A stretch of DNA of 64,000 bases from Microterricola gilva (GTDB lineage: Bacteria; Actinomycetota; Actinomycetes; Actinomycetales; Microbacteriaceae). The stretch covers positions 2,666,001 through 2,730,000 of the forward strand of contig NZ_SHLC01000001.1 in assembly GCF_004217495.1 (NCBI RefSeq), written 5' to 3'. The notes under the pieces were generated by a model. It ran no database searches and was not told the origin of the DNA. It saw only the letters and a program-made list of their open reading frames with translations. Within the stretch, counting starts at the first letter, position 1; each line of letters begins with the position of its first letter. The position numbers were made by a program, and so were the translations under genes. Below, one piece after another: positions 36,101 through 44,995 of the stretch.

Positions 36101-36159
36101 CTATTGCATGCGGATGCCGGTGAGCAGCCGCCCCAACTCGCGGCCGCCCGTCTGCGCCG

Positions 36160-37308
36160 CTACTGCTCGATCGTGACTACGGCCGGAACGACGGCATCCG
36201 GGTCGGTGGTCTTCCGATCCTGCGCCGGGAAGACGACCTTCTGGATGATGATCATCGCGGATGCCGCGATCGGGATGGCCACGAGGGCGCCGAGCACGCC
36301 GCCGATCGTTCCGCCGCCGACGGCCGCGATCACGACGATGGCGCCGGGAACGGCGACGGCCTTGTTCATGATGCGCGGGCTCAGCACATAGGCCTCGACC
36401 TGCATGTAGATCAGGTAGTAGATCGCCGCGACGAGCGCGGTCAGCGGCGAGGCGAAGAGGCAGATCAGCGAGATGATGATCGCACCGATCAGCGTTCCGA
36501 CCATCGGGATCAGCGAGCCGATGAAGGCGATCAGCGCGAGGAGCGCCGGCAGCGGCGCCCCGATGATCGTCAAGAAGATGAGGCTGAGCACACCGTTGAT
36601 GAGCGCCAGGCTGAACTGGCCGATCACGTAGCGGCCGACGGCACCTGCGACGTCGTCGGTGAGCTCCGAGAAACCGTCGCGCTGGTAGGCCGGCACGAAG
36701 CGGGCGGCGATCTTCTTCATCGCCGGGAGTGCGGCCATGAAGTACAGCGTGAGGATCATCACGATCGTGACGCCGGTCAGGCCACCGGCGATGCCGGCTC
36801 CGACCGCGACGATGCCGCCGCCGATGGAGGCGAGGTTGCTCGGATCCTGGAAGAACTGCAGCACGGACTGGGTGGCGTCCTTGAACTGGCTGCCGTACTG
36901 GGCGACGACGTCGTTGTACCAGTCGCTGTGCGTGAAGTCGTCGACCATCTGAGGGGCGTCCTCGATGAGCTTCGTCGCCTGCTCGACCAGGACCGGCACG
37001 ATCGCCAGCACGATGCCGGCGAAGGCGAGCAGCACGCCGCCGACGACGATCGCGATGGCGCCTGGCCGCGGCAGCTTGCGCTCAAGCAGCGAGACGAGCG
37101 GGTCGAGGCCGAGCGAGAGGAAGAGCGCCAGGCCGATGTAGACGAGCACCGTGGAGAGCTGCCCGATGACGGCGCCGATGAGCAGCGCGAGCAGCACGCC
37201 GAGGGTGCCGACGAAGCCGATCGCGAACGGGTTGATTCGCGCGACGCCGCTCGGCTGTGCCGCGCTCGCCTCGCTTCGGCGTTCCGTGGTGGTTTCGCGT
37301 TTGCGCAT
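36160..37308 (-). CDS. AI-2E family (TqsA/PerM-like) membrane transporter
   Basis: This 382-residue protein has eight predicted helices. A first group of helices lies near residues 28-65 and 80-110, a central amphipathic segment of about 80 residues (VEQATKLIEDAPQMVDDFTHSDWYND) follows, and the second group holds the family block IGQFSLALINGVLSLIFLTIIGAP...LLALIAFIGSLIPMVGTLIGAI. The N-terminus is basic. Members export small molecules or ions; substrate is unknown. It starts at ATG 37308 after rejecting an extension to 37491. Confidence 0.9.
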   Translation of the reverse strand: MRKRETTTERRSEASAAQPSGVARINPFAIGFVGTLGVLLALLIGAVIGQLSTVLVYIGLALFLSLGLDPLVSLLERKLPRPGAIAIVVGGVLLAFAGIVLAIVPVLVEQATKLIEDAPQMVDDFTHSDWYNDVVAQYGSQFKDATQSVLQFFQDPSNLASIGGGIVAVGAGIAGGLTGVTIVMILTLYFMAALPAMKKIAARFVPAYQRDGFSELTDDVAGAVGRYVIGQFSLALINGVLSLIFLTIIGAPLPALLALIAFIGSLIPMVGTLIGAIIISLICLFASPLTALVAAIYYLIYMQVEAYVLSPRIMNKAVAVPGAIVVIAAVGGGTIGGVLGALVAIPIAASAMIIIQKVVFPAQDRKTTDPDAVVPAVVTIEQ

Positions 37309-37460
37309 CGTGGCCTCCCGGCTGGACGAGAGCGGCGCGACGCACCGCTTCACTGGTTGTCCTCTATGCCCCGCCGCGTGCTTCGCGGGGAACTCCGATT
37401 CTATGTCGCCTCGTTTCCCCCGGCCGGGAGCGGCGTACGGCGCGGCAATAGGCTGGAGCC

Positions 37461-38564
37461 ATGACTGCCCTTCCCGCCGTGCGCGGCGCACACCTCGTCG
37501 GATCGATCAACCAGCCCACCGCGGCCGCGACCCTGCGCATCGTTGCCGAGAACCTCGGCGCCGACATCGCGCGCATCCCCGACGGTGAGGTCGGCGAGCG
37601 TTACCACTGGATCCTGTTCCAGGGCACGGCGTTCGACGCCGTCGACGGTCTCGTCCGCGTGCCGATCGACCCCATCGTGATCGGCGGATTCGACGTGCGC
37701 CCGCTCACCCTCGACGGCACGGTCGCCGCCGAGGCGCTGGAATTCGGCCCGCTCGGCTACGCGGATGCCGCCATCGCCAGTTTCGCCGAGTTCACCGCGC
37801 TGAAGGACGCGGGCGTGATCGCGCCGGACACCCGCTTCCAGGTGAGCCTGCCCAGCCCGCTGGCCGCGCTCTCCGTCTACGTGGTCGCGGCCGAACGGCC
37901 GCTCGTCTACCCGGCATACTCCGCGGCGATCGCCCGCGAGATCGCAGAGATCGCCGCGGCGATCCCCGCCGACGAGCTGGCGATCCAGATCGACCTGGCC
38001 ACCGAGTTCACCTACATCGAGCAGGTCACGGTCGGCGGCACCAAGTCGATCGCGTGGTTCGCCGAGGCCGGGGCCGACGCCTCCACCGCCGAGACCATCG
38101 CCGCCGCAGGGGCGCTGGCCGCCACGATCGCCAATCTGGTGCCGGATGCCGTCGAACTCGGATTCCACCTCTGCTACGGCGACGTAGCCGAGAAGCACTT
38201 CGTCGAGCCGGCCGACACGGCGAACCTCGTCGCCCTCGCGAACGTGCTCGCGTCATCCGTGACCCGCCCCGTCAACTGGGTGCACCTGCCCGTGCCGATC
38301 GAGCGCGACGACACCGCGTACGTCGCACCGTTGGCCGAGCTGGCGCTGCGCCAGGAGACGACGCTGTTCCTCGGCCTCGTGCACCATGAGGACGGCGTCG
38401 AGGGCGCGAGCAGGCGCATCGCCGCCGTGCGCCCGGTGCTGGCAGCGGCGGGGTTCACCGAGTTCGGCATCGGCACCGAGTGCGGCTTCGGCCGCGGTCC
38501 GGCCGACCGCACCGCTCCCCTGCTGCGCCTGCACGCCGAGGTCATCGCCGCCGCGAACGCTTAG
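37461..38564 (+). CDS. Orphan MetE C-terminal-like (zinc TIM-barrel) protein
   Basis: This 367-residue protein resembles the catalytic barrel of cobalamin-independent methionine synthase. The zinc-ligand positions appear kept: His236 and Cys238 in LGFHLCYGD, a following Glu near 249, and Cys341 in FGIGTECGFGRGP. Full-length MetE is about 750 residues, so the N-terminal half is absent here. Such stand-alone barrels act as methyltransferases or have unknown substrates. Neighbours give no pathway clue. Zinc binding is inferred from the motifs. Confidence 0.75.
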   Translation: MTALPAVRGAHLVGSINQPTAAATLRIVAENLGADIARIPDGEVGERYHWILFQGTAFDAVDGLVRVPIDPIVIGGFDVRPLTLDGTVAAEALEFGPLGYADAAIASFAEFTALKDAGVIAPDTRFQVSLPSPLAALSVYVVAAERPLVYPAYSAAIAREIAEIAAAIPADELAIQIDLATEFTYIEQVTVGGTKSIAWFAEAGADASTAETIAAAGALAATIANLVPDAVELGFHLCYGDVAEKHFVEPADTANLVALANVLASSVTRPVNWVHLPVPIERDDTAYVAPLAELALRQETTLFLGLVHHEDGVEGASRRIAAVRPVLAAAGFTEFGIGTECGFGRGPADRTAPLLRLHAEVIAAANA

Positions 38565-38580
38565 CTCGAGGCGAGGCCGC

Positions 38581-39873
38581 TCAGGCGAGCAGCGCGTGGA
38601 TGCCGGAGGCGAGCGCGTAGATGCTGAGCCCCGCGAGCGCGCCGACGACCGTGCCGTTGATGCGGATGAACTGCAGGTCGCGGCCGACCATGAGCTCGAT
38701 CTTCTCCGTGGTCTCGCGGGGGTCCCAGCGTTCGACGGTCTCGGTGATCACGGCCGCGATCTCGTGCCGGTAGTTACGCACGACGTAGGCCGCGACATCC
38801 GCCACCCAGCTGTTGACCTTCGCGGCGAGCCCGGGGTCGGCGAGCAGGCGCGCCCCGACCTCCACGACCGCGGACTCCAGGCCACGGCGCAGCTCGCTCT
38901 CCGGGTCGGCGAGCGATGCGGCCAGGCTCTCCTTGACGGAGGACCACGCCTCACCGGCGAACTCGCGCACCCGCGGGCTCTCCAGCAGCTCGAGCTTGAT
39001 TCCCTCGACCCGCGCAATCATGGCCGGGTCGTGCTGCAGGCTGGAGGCGAGGTCGGCGAGGTAGTCGTCGATGGCGAGCCGCAGCGGGTGGCTCGGGTCC
39101 GAACGCACCGCGCGCACCAGAGCGAGTACCTCTCGGTACGCCTTGTCGTCGACCATGCGGTCGACGAAGCCGGGCACCCACCGCGGAAGCCGCTCGGAGA
39201 CGGCCTGGGAGAAGGCGTCCGGATGCTGCCGCAACCAGTCCTCGGCCTTCACCAGCAGTGCTTCGACCGCCGGTCGCTGCTGCCCGGAGGCCACAAGCTG
39301 CGCCCCGACCCTCCCGATCGCCGGCGACCACTCCGGCTCGAACAGGTGCCGCGTCGCGAGCTTCTCGAGCAGATCCTTGATGTCGTCGTCGCTGAGCAGG
39401 GTGAGCATCCCCTGCGCCGCAACGGCCGCCTCCGCGCCGAGCCTGCGTGCGTTGGCCGGCTCGTTCAGCCAGGCGCCGAGCGTTCCGGCGACGTCGACTG
39501 TCGCCAACTTGCCGAGCACGACGTCATCGGAGAGGAAGTTCGTCTCGACGAACTCGCCGAGGGTCGCCCCGATCTCGTCCTTCCGGTTCGGGATGATCGC
39601 CGTGTGCGGGATCCGCAGGCCGAGCGGGTAGCGGAACAGCGCGGTCACGGCGAACCAGTCGGCGATCGCGCCGACCATCGCACCCTCAGCGGCCGCGCGC
39701 ACGTAGCCGAGCCACGGGTACTGGTCCTGCAGGGCGAAGGAGACGGCGAACACGAGCGCGGCGAGCAGCAGCAGCCCGCCGGCCAGGCGCTTCATCCCGC
39801 GGAGCGCCCTGGCGCGCGCGGCATCCGCCGGTGAGAGCGGCTGGGTCGGTGCGAGCAGATCGTTGTGTGCCAT
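38581..39873 (-). CDS. DUF445 membrane protein
   Basis: This 430-residue protein has two N-terminal helices (about 28-48 and 55-80, including AAAEGAMVGAIADWFAVTALFRYPLG, the DUF445 signature). A long soluble helical domain of repeated blocks follows, and a C-terminal hydrophobic helix ends at SIYALASGIHALLA. Also present is IPHTAIIPNRKDEIG, conserved in the family. The role is unknown; membrane association is clear. It starts at 39873 (MAHNDLLAP), and its 3' end faces the MetE-like gene, 16 bp away. Confidence 0.88.
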   Translation of the reverse strand: MAHNDLLAPTQPLSPADAARARALRGMKRLAGGLLLLAALVFAVSFALQDQYPWLGYVRAAAEGAMVGAIADWFAVTALFRYPLGLRIPHTAIIPNRKDEIGATLGEFVETNFLSDDVVLGKLATVDVAGTLGAWLNEPANARRLGAEAAVAAQGMLTLLSDDDIKDLLEKLATRHLFEPEWSPAIGRVGAQLVASGQQRPAVEALLVKAEDWLRQHPDAFSQAVSERLPRWVPGFVDRMVDDKAYREVLALVRAVRSDPSHPLRLAIDDYLADLASSLQHDPAMIARVEGIKLELLESPRVREFAGEAWSSVKESLAASLADPESELRRGLESAVVEVGARLLADPGLAAKVNSWVADVAAYVVRNYRHEIAAVITETVERWDPRETTEKIELMVGRDLQFIRINGTVVGALAGLSIYALASGIHALLA

Positions 39874-40052
39874 GTCGATTCCTTCGGGCTCTCGCTCGAC
39901 GCTAACGCAGTCGCGCCCGATCCTGCGCAGGGCGTGCCGGAGCGGAGCCCGCTGCGAGACGCGCGAGGGGCTTGCCGACGGCCGCCGAGAGGACGAGACT
40001 CTCTCGCAGCGGGGCCGTCGTCGTGCTTCCCCGCCCACCTGAGGAGGCTGCC

Positions 40053-40259
40053 ATGAGCACCGTCGCACGCATCACGAGCATCAGCTCGCGTTCCGAGACC
40101 AGTTTCGACGACGCGGTGAAGGGCGGCATCCAGCGTGCAAGCGCGACCCTGCGCAACGTCTCCGGCGCCTGGGTGAAGGAGCAGAAGGTCGAGGTGACCG
40201 ACGGCGCGATCAGCGGCTACCAGGTGGTCCTCGAGGTCACCTTCGTGCTCGACGACTGA
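40053..40259 (+). CDS. Dodecin-family flavin-binding protein
   Basis: This 68-residue protein fits dodecin in length and pattern: RITSISSRSETSFDDAVKGGIQRASATLRNVSGAWVKEQKVEV, ending YQVVLEVTFVLDD. Dodecins form hollow 12-mers that store or sequester flavins. A strong GAGGAGG site precedes the ATG. It is a single gene, transcribed away from DUF445. Confidence 0.92.
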   Translation: MSTVARITSISSRSETSFDDAVKGGIQRASATLRNVSGAWVKEQKVEVTDGAISGYQVVLEVTFVLDD

Positions 40260-40289
40260 ACGCAGCGCGTCAGCCGCCGAGCGCGCGGC

Positions 40290-41270
40290 TCAGGCGCTCG
40301 GGAACCCCGCGAAGCGGATCCCCCACTGCGAGACCCAGTCCTCGCCGGATGCCACGAGCGTCAGGCCCGCACCGGAGTTGTAGGCGTCGGCCGGGCCGGT
40401 CATCGGTTCGATCGCGATGGCGGTGACGACGGCATCAGCCGTGCCGTGCTCGTCGATGGATGAGCCCCGCGCCGGGAACGTCGGCGTGATGTACACCTGC
40501 ACGTAGCCGAAGTTCTCGTCGCCCCAGATCTCGACGCGGCGGCCGTCCGGCGCGGTGAGGCTGTGCGCGGTCTCGCCGTCGACGACGTGCGAGTCACCCC
40601 AGGCGTCGTCGAGGGCGAGATCGCCGACGCGGCGGCTCAGCGGGCTGCCAGCGCGCAGGTCGAACGCGGTGCCGTCCACTGCGCTCAGCCCGGTCGGGTT
40701 GAGGCGCTCATCGACGTCGATGTGCGTGTCGGCGTTCACCGTGAGCTGGAGCTCCTCCGTCGGCACGTCGCCGATCTTCAGGAACGGGTGCGAGGCCACC
40801 GTGACGGGGGCGTCACCGGCGGCGACGTTGCGCACCGTGTGGGTGACGGAGAGTCCGTCTGCGACGAGTTCGTAGCGAACAAGGGTGTCGAGGTGGAAGG
40901 GGTAACCGAGCTGCGGGAACACCTGGGCGCCCAGCGTGATCGCCGAGTCGCTGCGCTCGACGACGCGGTAGGGCGCGAAGCGCAGCAGGCCGTGGATGGC
41001 GTTGTTGAGGTCGACCTCGGTGATGGCGAGCTGGTGGCTCGTTCCGGCCGCATCGACCCAGACTCCGTCAGGGATTCGGTTGCCCCACGGCATCAGCACA
41101 ACGCCGGCGCACGACGGCGGCGCGATCTCGGCGTCGAAGCCCTGTACCAGCTCGACGCCGTCGATGCTCAGCTCGCGGATGCCGGCGGCGAGCTCGGTGA
41201 TGACGGCACGCAGCGCGCCTGAGGGGGTCTGGAGTGCGAGCTCGAACTGCTCGCCGGTGGGAAAAGTCAT
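40290..41270 (-). CDS. galM: Aldose 1-epimerase
   Basis: This 326-residue galactose mutarotase has the family marks MPWGNRIPDGVW (sugar-contacting Arg), NNAIHGLLRF with the catalytic-type His, TVASHPFLKIGD with the second His and IEPMTGPADAYN with the catalytic-type Glu. It converts beta- to alpha-galactose, the first step of the Leloir route. Its start is 10 bp after the DeoR-type regulator on the same strand, and galT-galK are divergent from that regulator. Confidence 0.9.
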   Translation of the reverse strand: MTFPTGEQFELALQTPSGALRAVITELAAGIRELSIDGVELVQGFDAEIAPPSCAGVVLMPWGNRIPDGVWVDAAGTSHQLAITEVDLNNAIHGLLRFAPYRVVERSDSAITLGAQVFPQLGYPFHLDTLVRYELVADGLSVTHTVRNVAAGDAPVTVASHPFLKIGDVPTEELQLTVNADTHIDVDERLNPTGLSAVDGTAFDLRAGSPLSRRVGDLALDDAWGDSHVVDGETAHSLTAPDGRRVEIWGDENFGYVQVYITPTFPARGSSIDEHGTADAVVTAIAIEPMTGPADAYNSGAGLTLVASGEDWVSQWGIRFAGFPSA

Positions 41271-41280
41271 GGAGTTCAGC

Positions 41281-42141
41281 CTAGGAGGATCGGGGCACGA
41301 GCACGTTCACGCCTGCGGTGGCGAGCGCTGCGCTCAGCTCGGGGGTGATGGCGGCGGATGCCGCGGCATCCGTCACCAGAGAATCGAACGCGTCGAGCGC
41401 AGCCACCTTGCCCAGGTGCACCCGGCCGAGCTTGGAGGAGTCGGCCACGACGATGACGCGCTCGGCCGAGGCCGTCATGCGCGCCTTGATCGCCGCCTCC
41501 GGCAGGTTGATGTTGCTCACGCCGTGCTCGGCGTCGATGCCGTTGCACCCGATGAAGGCGATGTCGGCGTGCACCTGGCTGAGCACGAGGTCAGCGAGGG
41601 GGTCGACGAGCGAGTGTTGCAGCGGCCGCAGGGCGCCGCCCGTGACGATCACGCTGAACCGCGGAATCTCGCTCTCGAGCTCGAGCGCGATGCTGAGACC
41701 GTTCGTCACGATCACGAGGTCGACGAGGTCGCGCCTGGCCTTCAGCGCCCGCGCGACTGCGAGGGTCGTCGTCCCGACGTCGAGCAGCACACTCTGTCCG
41801 CTCTGCACGAGCGAGGCGGCGAGCTCACCGATCTGCTGTTTGGGCAGCACGGACTCGGCGAGCGCCACCTCGAAGGCACGCTCGCGCTGCGCCTGCCCGA
41901 CGGGCACGGCTCCCCCGTGCACCCGCTCGGCCAGATTCGCCTCGACCAGGCTGTCGAGGTCGGTGCGCGCGGTCACTCCGCTCACCCCGAAGCTCTCGGC
42001 CAGCTCGGTGACGCGCACGAAACCGCGCTCGCCGAGCATCGCAACGATCTGCTCGCGGCGCTGCCACGCCGGCAGGGCTTCGCGACCCTCTCGGATCGCT
42101 CCGTTCTCGGCTGGGCCGTCCGTGTGGCTCTCTCCTGGCAT
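41281..42141 (-). CDS. DeoR/GlpR-family regulator of the gal cluster
   Basis: This 286-residue repressor has the DeoR N-terminal HTH (RREQIVAMLGERGFVRVTELAESFGVSGVTARTDLDSL, about 27-65) and the sugar-phosphate-binding C-terminal domain with DVGTTTLAVARAL, VTNGLSIALEL, IGCNGIDAEHGVSNINLPEAAIK and VADSSKLG. ATG 42141 puts the HTH at the normal place. It divides galM from galT-galK. A perfect 11-bp palindrome between it and galT is its likely operator. The inducer is probably a galactose phosphate by analogy with the family. Confidence 0.92.
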   Translation of the reverse strand: MPGESHTDGPAENGAIREGREALPAWQRREQIVAMLGERGFVRVTELAESFGVSGVTARTDLDSLVEANLAERVHGGAVPVGQAQRERAFEVALAESVLPKQQIGELAASLVQSGQSVLLDVGTTTLAVARALKARRDLVDLVIVTNGLSIALELESEIPRFSVIVTGGALRPLQHSLVDPLADLVLSQVHADIAFIGCNGIDAEHGVSNINLPEAAIKARMTASAERVIVVADSSKLGRVHLGKVAALDAFDSLVTDAAASAAITPELSAALATAGVNVLVPRSS

Positions 42142-42174
42142 GAGCCCATCTTGGCCGCAGCAGCGTGATTTTTC

Positions 42175-42201
42175 AATATGAAAGCTCATTGCTTTCATAT
42201 T
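42175..42201. promoter_or_regulatory. Operator candidate between deoR-type gene and galT
   Basis: AATATGAAAGC and GCTTTCATATT form perfect 11-bp arms with a 5-bp spacer. It is 33 bp before the regulator start and 26 bp before the galT start, and would overlap both promoters. The AT-rich arms stand out from the surrounding sequence. Confidence 0.75.
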
Positions 42202-42227
42202 CGTAAATCGGCTACTCTGGCTCTGCC

Positions 42228-43511
42228 ATGACTGACACACATTCGGATGCCGCCTCCCCCGCCTTCGCGCGCGACGAGCGCATCGCGCGCCAGAGCCACC
42301 GCCTCGCCGACGGCCGTGAGCTGATCTACTTCGATGACGCCGACACGACGCTGGCCCCCGACCGCGCCCCTGACCTGCGCGAGCTCGCCCCGCGCCCGGC
42401 GAACGCCGTGATGCGACAGGACCCGCTCACCGGCGAGTGGGTGTCGATCGCTGCAGCCAGGCAGAACCGCGTCGTGCTGCCGCCCGCGCACCTCGACCCG
42501 TTGTCCCCGCAGTCGCCTGGCAACCCCTCCGAGATCCCCAGCCGCTACGACGTCGCCGTGTTCGAGAACAAGTCGCCGTCGTTCGGGCCGCTGCTCGCCG
42601 ACTCCGACGATCCGACGATGGACGCCCCGCGGTCCCTGGAGGATCTGGAATCCGTCGGACTCGGCCGCACCCGCACCTCGGTCGGCCGCTGCGAGGTCGT
42701 CTGCTTCAGCCCGGAGCACGAGGGCTCCTTCGGCACCCAGTCCGTCTCGCGCGCCCGCACCGTGATCGAGGCGTGGGCTGAGCGCACCGCGGCCCTCTCG
42801 GCCATGCCGGGCATCGCCCAGGTCTTCCCCTTCGAGAACCGGGGCGAGGCCATCGGCGTCACCCTCGGCCACCCGCACGGCCAGATCTACTCCTACCCGT
42901 ACGTCACTCCGCGCACGCAGCGCCTGCTCGAGTCGGTGGAGCGCTACGAGCCCGGCGCCGATGGCACCGGCCTCTTCGCCGACATCCTCGCGTTCGAGCA
43001 GGCCGGCGAGCGCGTGCTGCTGCAGGGCGAGCACTGGACGGCCTTCGTGCCGTTCGCCGCCCGCTGGCCCGTCGAGGTGCACATGCTGCCGCACCGCCAC
43101 GTGCCCGACTTCGCCGAGACGACGCTCGCCGAGCGCGACGAACTGGCCGTGCTCTACCTGCGGCTGCTGCGCGGCATCGACGCGCTCTACGAGACGCCGA
43201 CTCCCTACATCGCCGCCTGGCACCAGGCGCCCGTCGAGCGCGGCCGCGACGACATCCGCCTGATGCTCCAGCTCACCAGCCCGCGCCGCGCCGCCGACAA
43301 GCTCAAGTTCTTGGCCGGTTCCGAGGCGGCGATGGGAGCCTGGATCGGCGACGTCGCGCCAGAGGTCGCCGCCGCCAACATCCGCGAGGCCATCGCCAGG
43401 GCGCAAGGCGAAGCCTTGCGAAAGGCGGCAGCCCCCGATCCGGCAGACCGCGGATCGCAACCCAACACTGCACCTGAGAACCCGATTCCCACCGAAGGAT
43501 CCCCAGCATGA
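42228..43511 (+). CDS. galT: Galactose-1-phosphate uridylyltransferase
   Basis: This 427-residue enzyme transfers UMP between UDP-glucose and galactose-1-phosphate. The active-site triad GHPHGQ places His217 as the uridylylated residue. The HIT-like fold shows in AVMRQDPLTGEWVSIAAARQNR, VFENKSPSFGP and MLPHRHVPDFAET. The C-terminal 36 residues (from AQGEALRKAAA) are encoded by a dispersed repeat plus low-complexity sequence and are not family-like. Its stop overlaps galK by 4 bp. A -10-like TACTCT lies 14 bp before the ATG, so the mRNA leader is short. Confidence 0.95.
   Translation: MTDTHSDAASPAFARDERIARQSHRLADGRELIYFDDADTTLAPDRAPDLRELAPRPANAVMRQDPLTGEWVSIAAARQNRVVLPPAHLDPLSPQSPGNPSEIPSRYDVAVFENKSPSFGPLLADSDDPTMDAPRSLEDLESVGLGRTRTSVGRCEVVCFSPEHEGSFGTQSVSRARTVIEAWAERTAALSAMPGIAQVFPFENRGEAIGVTLGHPHGQIYSYPYVTPRTQRLLESVERYEPGADGTGLFADILAFEQAGERVLLQGEHWTAFVPFAARWPVEVHMLPHRHVPDFAETTLAERDELAVLYLRLLRGIDALYETPTPYIAAWHQAPVERGRDDIRLMLQLTSPRRAADKLKFLAGSEAAMGAWIGDVAPEVAAANIREAIARAQGEALRKAAAPDPADRGSQPNTAPENPIPTEGSPA
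43401..43433 (-). repeat. Dispersed hairpin element, copy C, inside galT
   Basis: On the minus strand this reads GGGCTGCCGCCTTTCGC then GCAAGGCTTCGCCTTGC. It has the same conserved block and small hairpin as the copies at 20199 and 26858, but with a different stem sequence. It is translated in the reverse direction as part of galT. Confidence 0.75.
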
Positions 43512-44683
43512 CCGCATCGCGCCCCACCGTCACCGCCGCCACGATCCGCGCCGAGTTCGCCGCCCGCTTCGGACGCGAGCCACGCGGGCTCTGGTCGGCG
43601 CCAGGCCGCGTCAACCTCATCGGTGAGCACACCGACTACAACGACGGCTACGTCTTCCCGTTCGCGATCAACCGCCGCACGCTGATCGGGCTGGCCCTGC
43701 GCGACGACAATGTGCTGCGCGTCGCCTCGTCGCACGCAGCGGAGTCGGTCGAGATCAGCCTCGACGACCTCGCCCCGGAGAAGCTCGCCGACTGGTCGGC
43801 CTACCCGCTCGGCGTCGCGTGGGCGCTCGGCCAGTTCGGCGCACGCCTCGGCTCGCTGCCCGGAGCCGACATCTACATCGATTCCGAGGTGCCGATCGGC
43901 GCAGGGCTCTCCTCCTCCGCCGCGATCGAGTGCGCGGTCGCCGTCGCGCTGAACGACGTCTGGCACCTCGACCTCGACCGCCGCACGCTCGCCAAGGTCG
44001 GCCAGCTGGCGGAGAACCGCGCGGTCGGCGCTCCGACCGGCATCATGGACCAGTCCGCCTCGCTCCTCGGTGAGGCCGACGCCGGCGTGTTCCTCGACTG
44101 CCGAACCCTCGACGCCGACGTGATCCCGCTCGGCTTCGACGCCGCCGGGCTCGAGCTGCTCATCATCGACACGCGGGTCAGCCACTCGCACGCGACCGGT
44201 GGCTACGCCGCCCGCCGCGCCTCCTGCGAGGCCGGCGCGGCCGCGATGGGTGTCCCCGCCCTGCGCGACCTGCACGATCGCGACCTCGCGAAGGCCGCTG
44301 AGCTCCTCGACGACGAGACCTTCCGCCGCGTGCGCCACGTCGTCACCGAGAACCAGCGCGTGCTCGACACGGTCCGCACGCTGCGCGAGCACGGCCCGCG
44401 CGCCATCGGCGCCCTGCTCGACGCATCGCACGTCTCGATGCGCGACGACTTCGAGATCAGCTGCGCCGAGCTCGACCTCGCCGTCGAGACGGCCAAGGCC
44501 GCCGGCGCCATCGGTGCACGCATGACTGGAGGCGGCTTCGGCGGCGCCGCGATCGCGCTGGTCCCGCACGAGCTGGTCACGCCGATCTCGGCCGCCGTCG
44601 AGCAGGCGTTCGCGGATGCCGGTTACACCGCGCCGACGCTGTTCACCGTGCGTGCGGCGGCCGGCGCCACCCGCGAGCTGTAG
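43508..44683 (+). CDS. galK: Galactokinase
   Basis: This 391-residue GHMP kinase phosphorylates galactose. It has the galactokinase signature GRVNLIGEHTDYNDG (about 33-47), ATP-binding GAGLSSSAAIE (about 136-146), and motif 3 ARMTGGGFGGAAIAL. The catalytic Asp in GIMDQSASLLG is kept. ATG overlaps the galT stop by 4 bp. The gal operon here lacks galE, which must lie elsewhere. Confidence 0.96.
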   Translation: MTASRPTVTAATIRAEFAARFGREPRGLWSAPGRVNLIGEHTDYNDGYVFPFAINRRTLIGLALRDDNVLRVASSHAAESVEISLDDLAPEKLADWSAYPLGVAWALGQFGARLGSLPGADIYIDSEVPIGAGLSSSAAIECAVAVALNDVWHLDLDRRTLAKVGQLAENRAVGAPTGIMDQSASLLGEADAGVFLDCRTLDADVIPLGFDAAGLELLIIDTRVSHSHATGGYAARRASCEAGAAAMGVPALRDLHDRDLAKAAELLDDETFRRVRHVVTENQRVLDTVRTLREHGPRAIGALLDASHVSMRDDFEISCAELDLAVETAKAAGAIGARMTGGGFGGAAIALVPHELVTPISAAVEQAFADAGYTAPTLFTVRAAAGATREL

Positions 44684-44709
44684 CGAGATTCAGCTCAGCA
44701 GACACCGCT

Positions 44710-44754
44710 GGTTGAGCCTGTCGAGATCGCCTCGCGGTTTCGACAGGCTCAACC
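44710..44754. repeat. Hairpin GGTTGAGCCTGTCGA repeat
   Basis: Perfect 15-bp arms, GGTTGAGCCTGTCGA and TCGACAGGCTCAACC, flank a 15-nt loop. The same stem word is a familiar intergenic repeat in Microbacteriaceae and related high-GC actinobacteria (my recollection, not checked here). Confidence 0.75.
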
Positions 44755-44886
44755 TGCGGGCTGCGACCGTCGCGAAAGCAGGCGGGTTGGGCTCGGTGCG
44801 CGCGAAAGCAGGCGCCTGCGGTCCGGCCGCCGCCGTTGCGCCTGTTCTCGACTCGCACGGGCCACTGTTTCCGCGGCACAGAAATG

Positions 44887-44931
44887 ACGCCGGTGCGTGA
44901 CTCAGGAGGCGAGTCACGCACCGGCGTGTTT
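44887..44931. terminator. Terminator between galK and pckG
   Basis: ACGCCGGTGCGTGACTC and its complement form a perfect 17-bp stem with a 7-nt loop. GTTTTC follows on the plus strand. On the other strand the flank is CATTTCT, so it can serve both genes. Confidence 0.85.
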
Positions 44932-44995
44932 TCACGAACGCGAGCGAGCAGTAGGAGTACAAGGCCATCCCCCGCCCACGCCGTGAAGCTGGGGG

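Larger units (their letters stand above)
44684..44995. other. Intergenic region between convergent galK and pckG
   Basis: This 312-bp gap has no supported gene. It holds the hairpin 44710-44754, a direct repeat of GCGAAAGCAGGCG (two copies between 44770 and 44820), and the terminator 44887-44927. Confidence 0.7.
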
